From NCBI GenBank assembly GCA_009885445.1, contig VFKQ01000240.1, positions 1 to 6,791 of the forward strand: a stretch of 6,791 nt of DNA. Direction: 5' to 3'. Of this stretch, positions 6,474 to 6,791 are shown one piece after another (position 1 is the stretch's first letter; every line of letters starts with the position of its first letter). A program made the position numbers and the translations under genes. This stretch comes from Anaerolineaceae bacterium (GTDB taxonomy: Bacteria; Chloroflexota; Anaerolineae; Anaerolineales; Villigracilaceae). The notes beneath the pieces are model-generated. The model made no database searches, was not told where the DNA came from, and saw nothing but the letters and a program-made list of their open reading frames with translations.

Positions 6474-6791
6474 GAATAGAGAGTCGGGAGTAGAGACTAG
6501 CGACTTGGTGGTCGAGCAGTCCGCTGGCGGCGAGGCGACTGAGCGTGGCGGGGTGCGCGTGGCGCAGTGCGGGCGCGAGAACTTTTGAAAACGAGTTGAG
6601 CGAGATGATATTTTCTGAGTCGCTGTATGCCGCAAATGGACTGGGCGGCTTTTGAGTGTAGGCCAGCAGATGATAGACCTCGTCGGCGAGGATGAGAAAG
6701 TTGTGCTCGCGCGCAAGTTGCATTAATACTTCGCGGCGTTCCTGCGAAAGTGTGCGGCCTGTGGGGTTTTGAAAAGTTGGGATGGTGTAAA
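6439..6791 (-). pseudogene. 3'-truncated PLP-dependent aminotransferase (fold type I) remnant, start outside window
   Basis: The frame is open from the right edge (first full codon at 6789) to TAA at 6441-6439, 116 residues. Clear class I/II aminotransferase motifs appear in order: FQNPTG (6774-6757), ADEVYHLL with the Asp and Tyr that contact the PLP ring (about 6687-6664), and NSFSK with the Schiff-base Lys (codon 6585-6583), followed by PALR, whose Arg binds PLP phosphate. The family normally continues LR-LGW; here LGW and about one more residue are missing at 6562/6561, as if 12 bases were lost in frame. Family resemblance stops at GLLD (6511), so the C-terminal small domain of roughly 120 residues is absent. 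The last residues are A/G-rich spacer plus 11 codons read from the MITE-like element. Inactivity is inferred from the missing C-terminal domain. It converges with obgE. The exact substrate cannot be assigned; it looks like the MocR/LysN-type branch. Confidence 0.8.
6474..6481. repeat. Right target-site duplication of the MITE-like element
   Basis: Second exact copy of GAATAGAG, adjoining the right terminal repeat. It is followed by the A/G-rich tract 6482-6508 (GTCGGGAGTAGAGACTAG), which resembles the A/G-rich bases between obgE and the element. Confidence 0.8.

Overview
The window looks like a bacterial chromosome, most likely from a member of Chloroflexota (Anaerolineae-like). This is inferred from three things: an Obg GTPase carrying a C-terminal OCT domain, a secreted CAP-LysM protein anchored by a C-terminal membrane helix, and cytosolic PAS/GAF histidine kinases with N-terminal receivers next to a GGGTATAAT-type promoter. 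No rRNA, tRNA or CRISPR array was seen.

Left part, minus strand (3614 down to the left edge): a tight signalling operon with gaps of only 31 and 32 bases. It starts with a complete 788-residue REC-REC-GAF-PAS-HisKA-HATPase kinase. Next is a 100-residue chimeric gene whose first two thirds are the start of a lipoprotein of the NMT1/SsuA-like solute-binding family and whose last third is the end of a histidine-kinase ATPase domain. The third gene is a PAS-GAF sensor, probably a kinase, that leaves the window. The chimera looks like the product of an in-frame deletion inside a binding-protein/sensor-kinase locus. A run of nine C/G bases lies just after its lipoprotein signal.

Middle (3615-5062): a 253-base intergenic stretch with dispersed CACAGA-type repeat motifs. 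It is followed by a minus-strand gene for a secreted CAP-domain/LysM surface protein. The 154-base gap that separates this gene from the divergent obgE holds a symmetric pair of promoter-like boxes facing outward around a 14-bp perfect inverted repeat. The obgE -10 box lies so close to the start codon that the transcript should be leaderless.

Right part (5063-6791): complete obgE (ribosome-associated GTPase) on the plus strand. Downstream is a 129-bp non-coding element with perfect 13-bp terminal inverted repeats, a 15-bp internal inverted repeat and an exact 8-bp target duplication, i.e. a MITE-like insertion. It sits beside a fold-type I aminotransferase remnant entering from the right edge on the minus strand. 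The remnant has lost its C-terminal part, and the element supplies its present stop codon. The strongest leads are the MITE-like element, the chimeric binding-protein/kinase gene and the mirrored divergent promoter.
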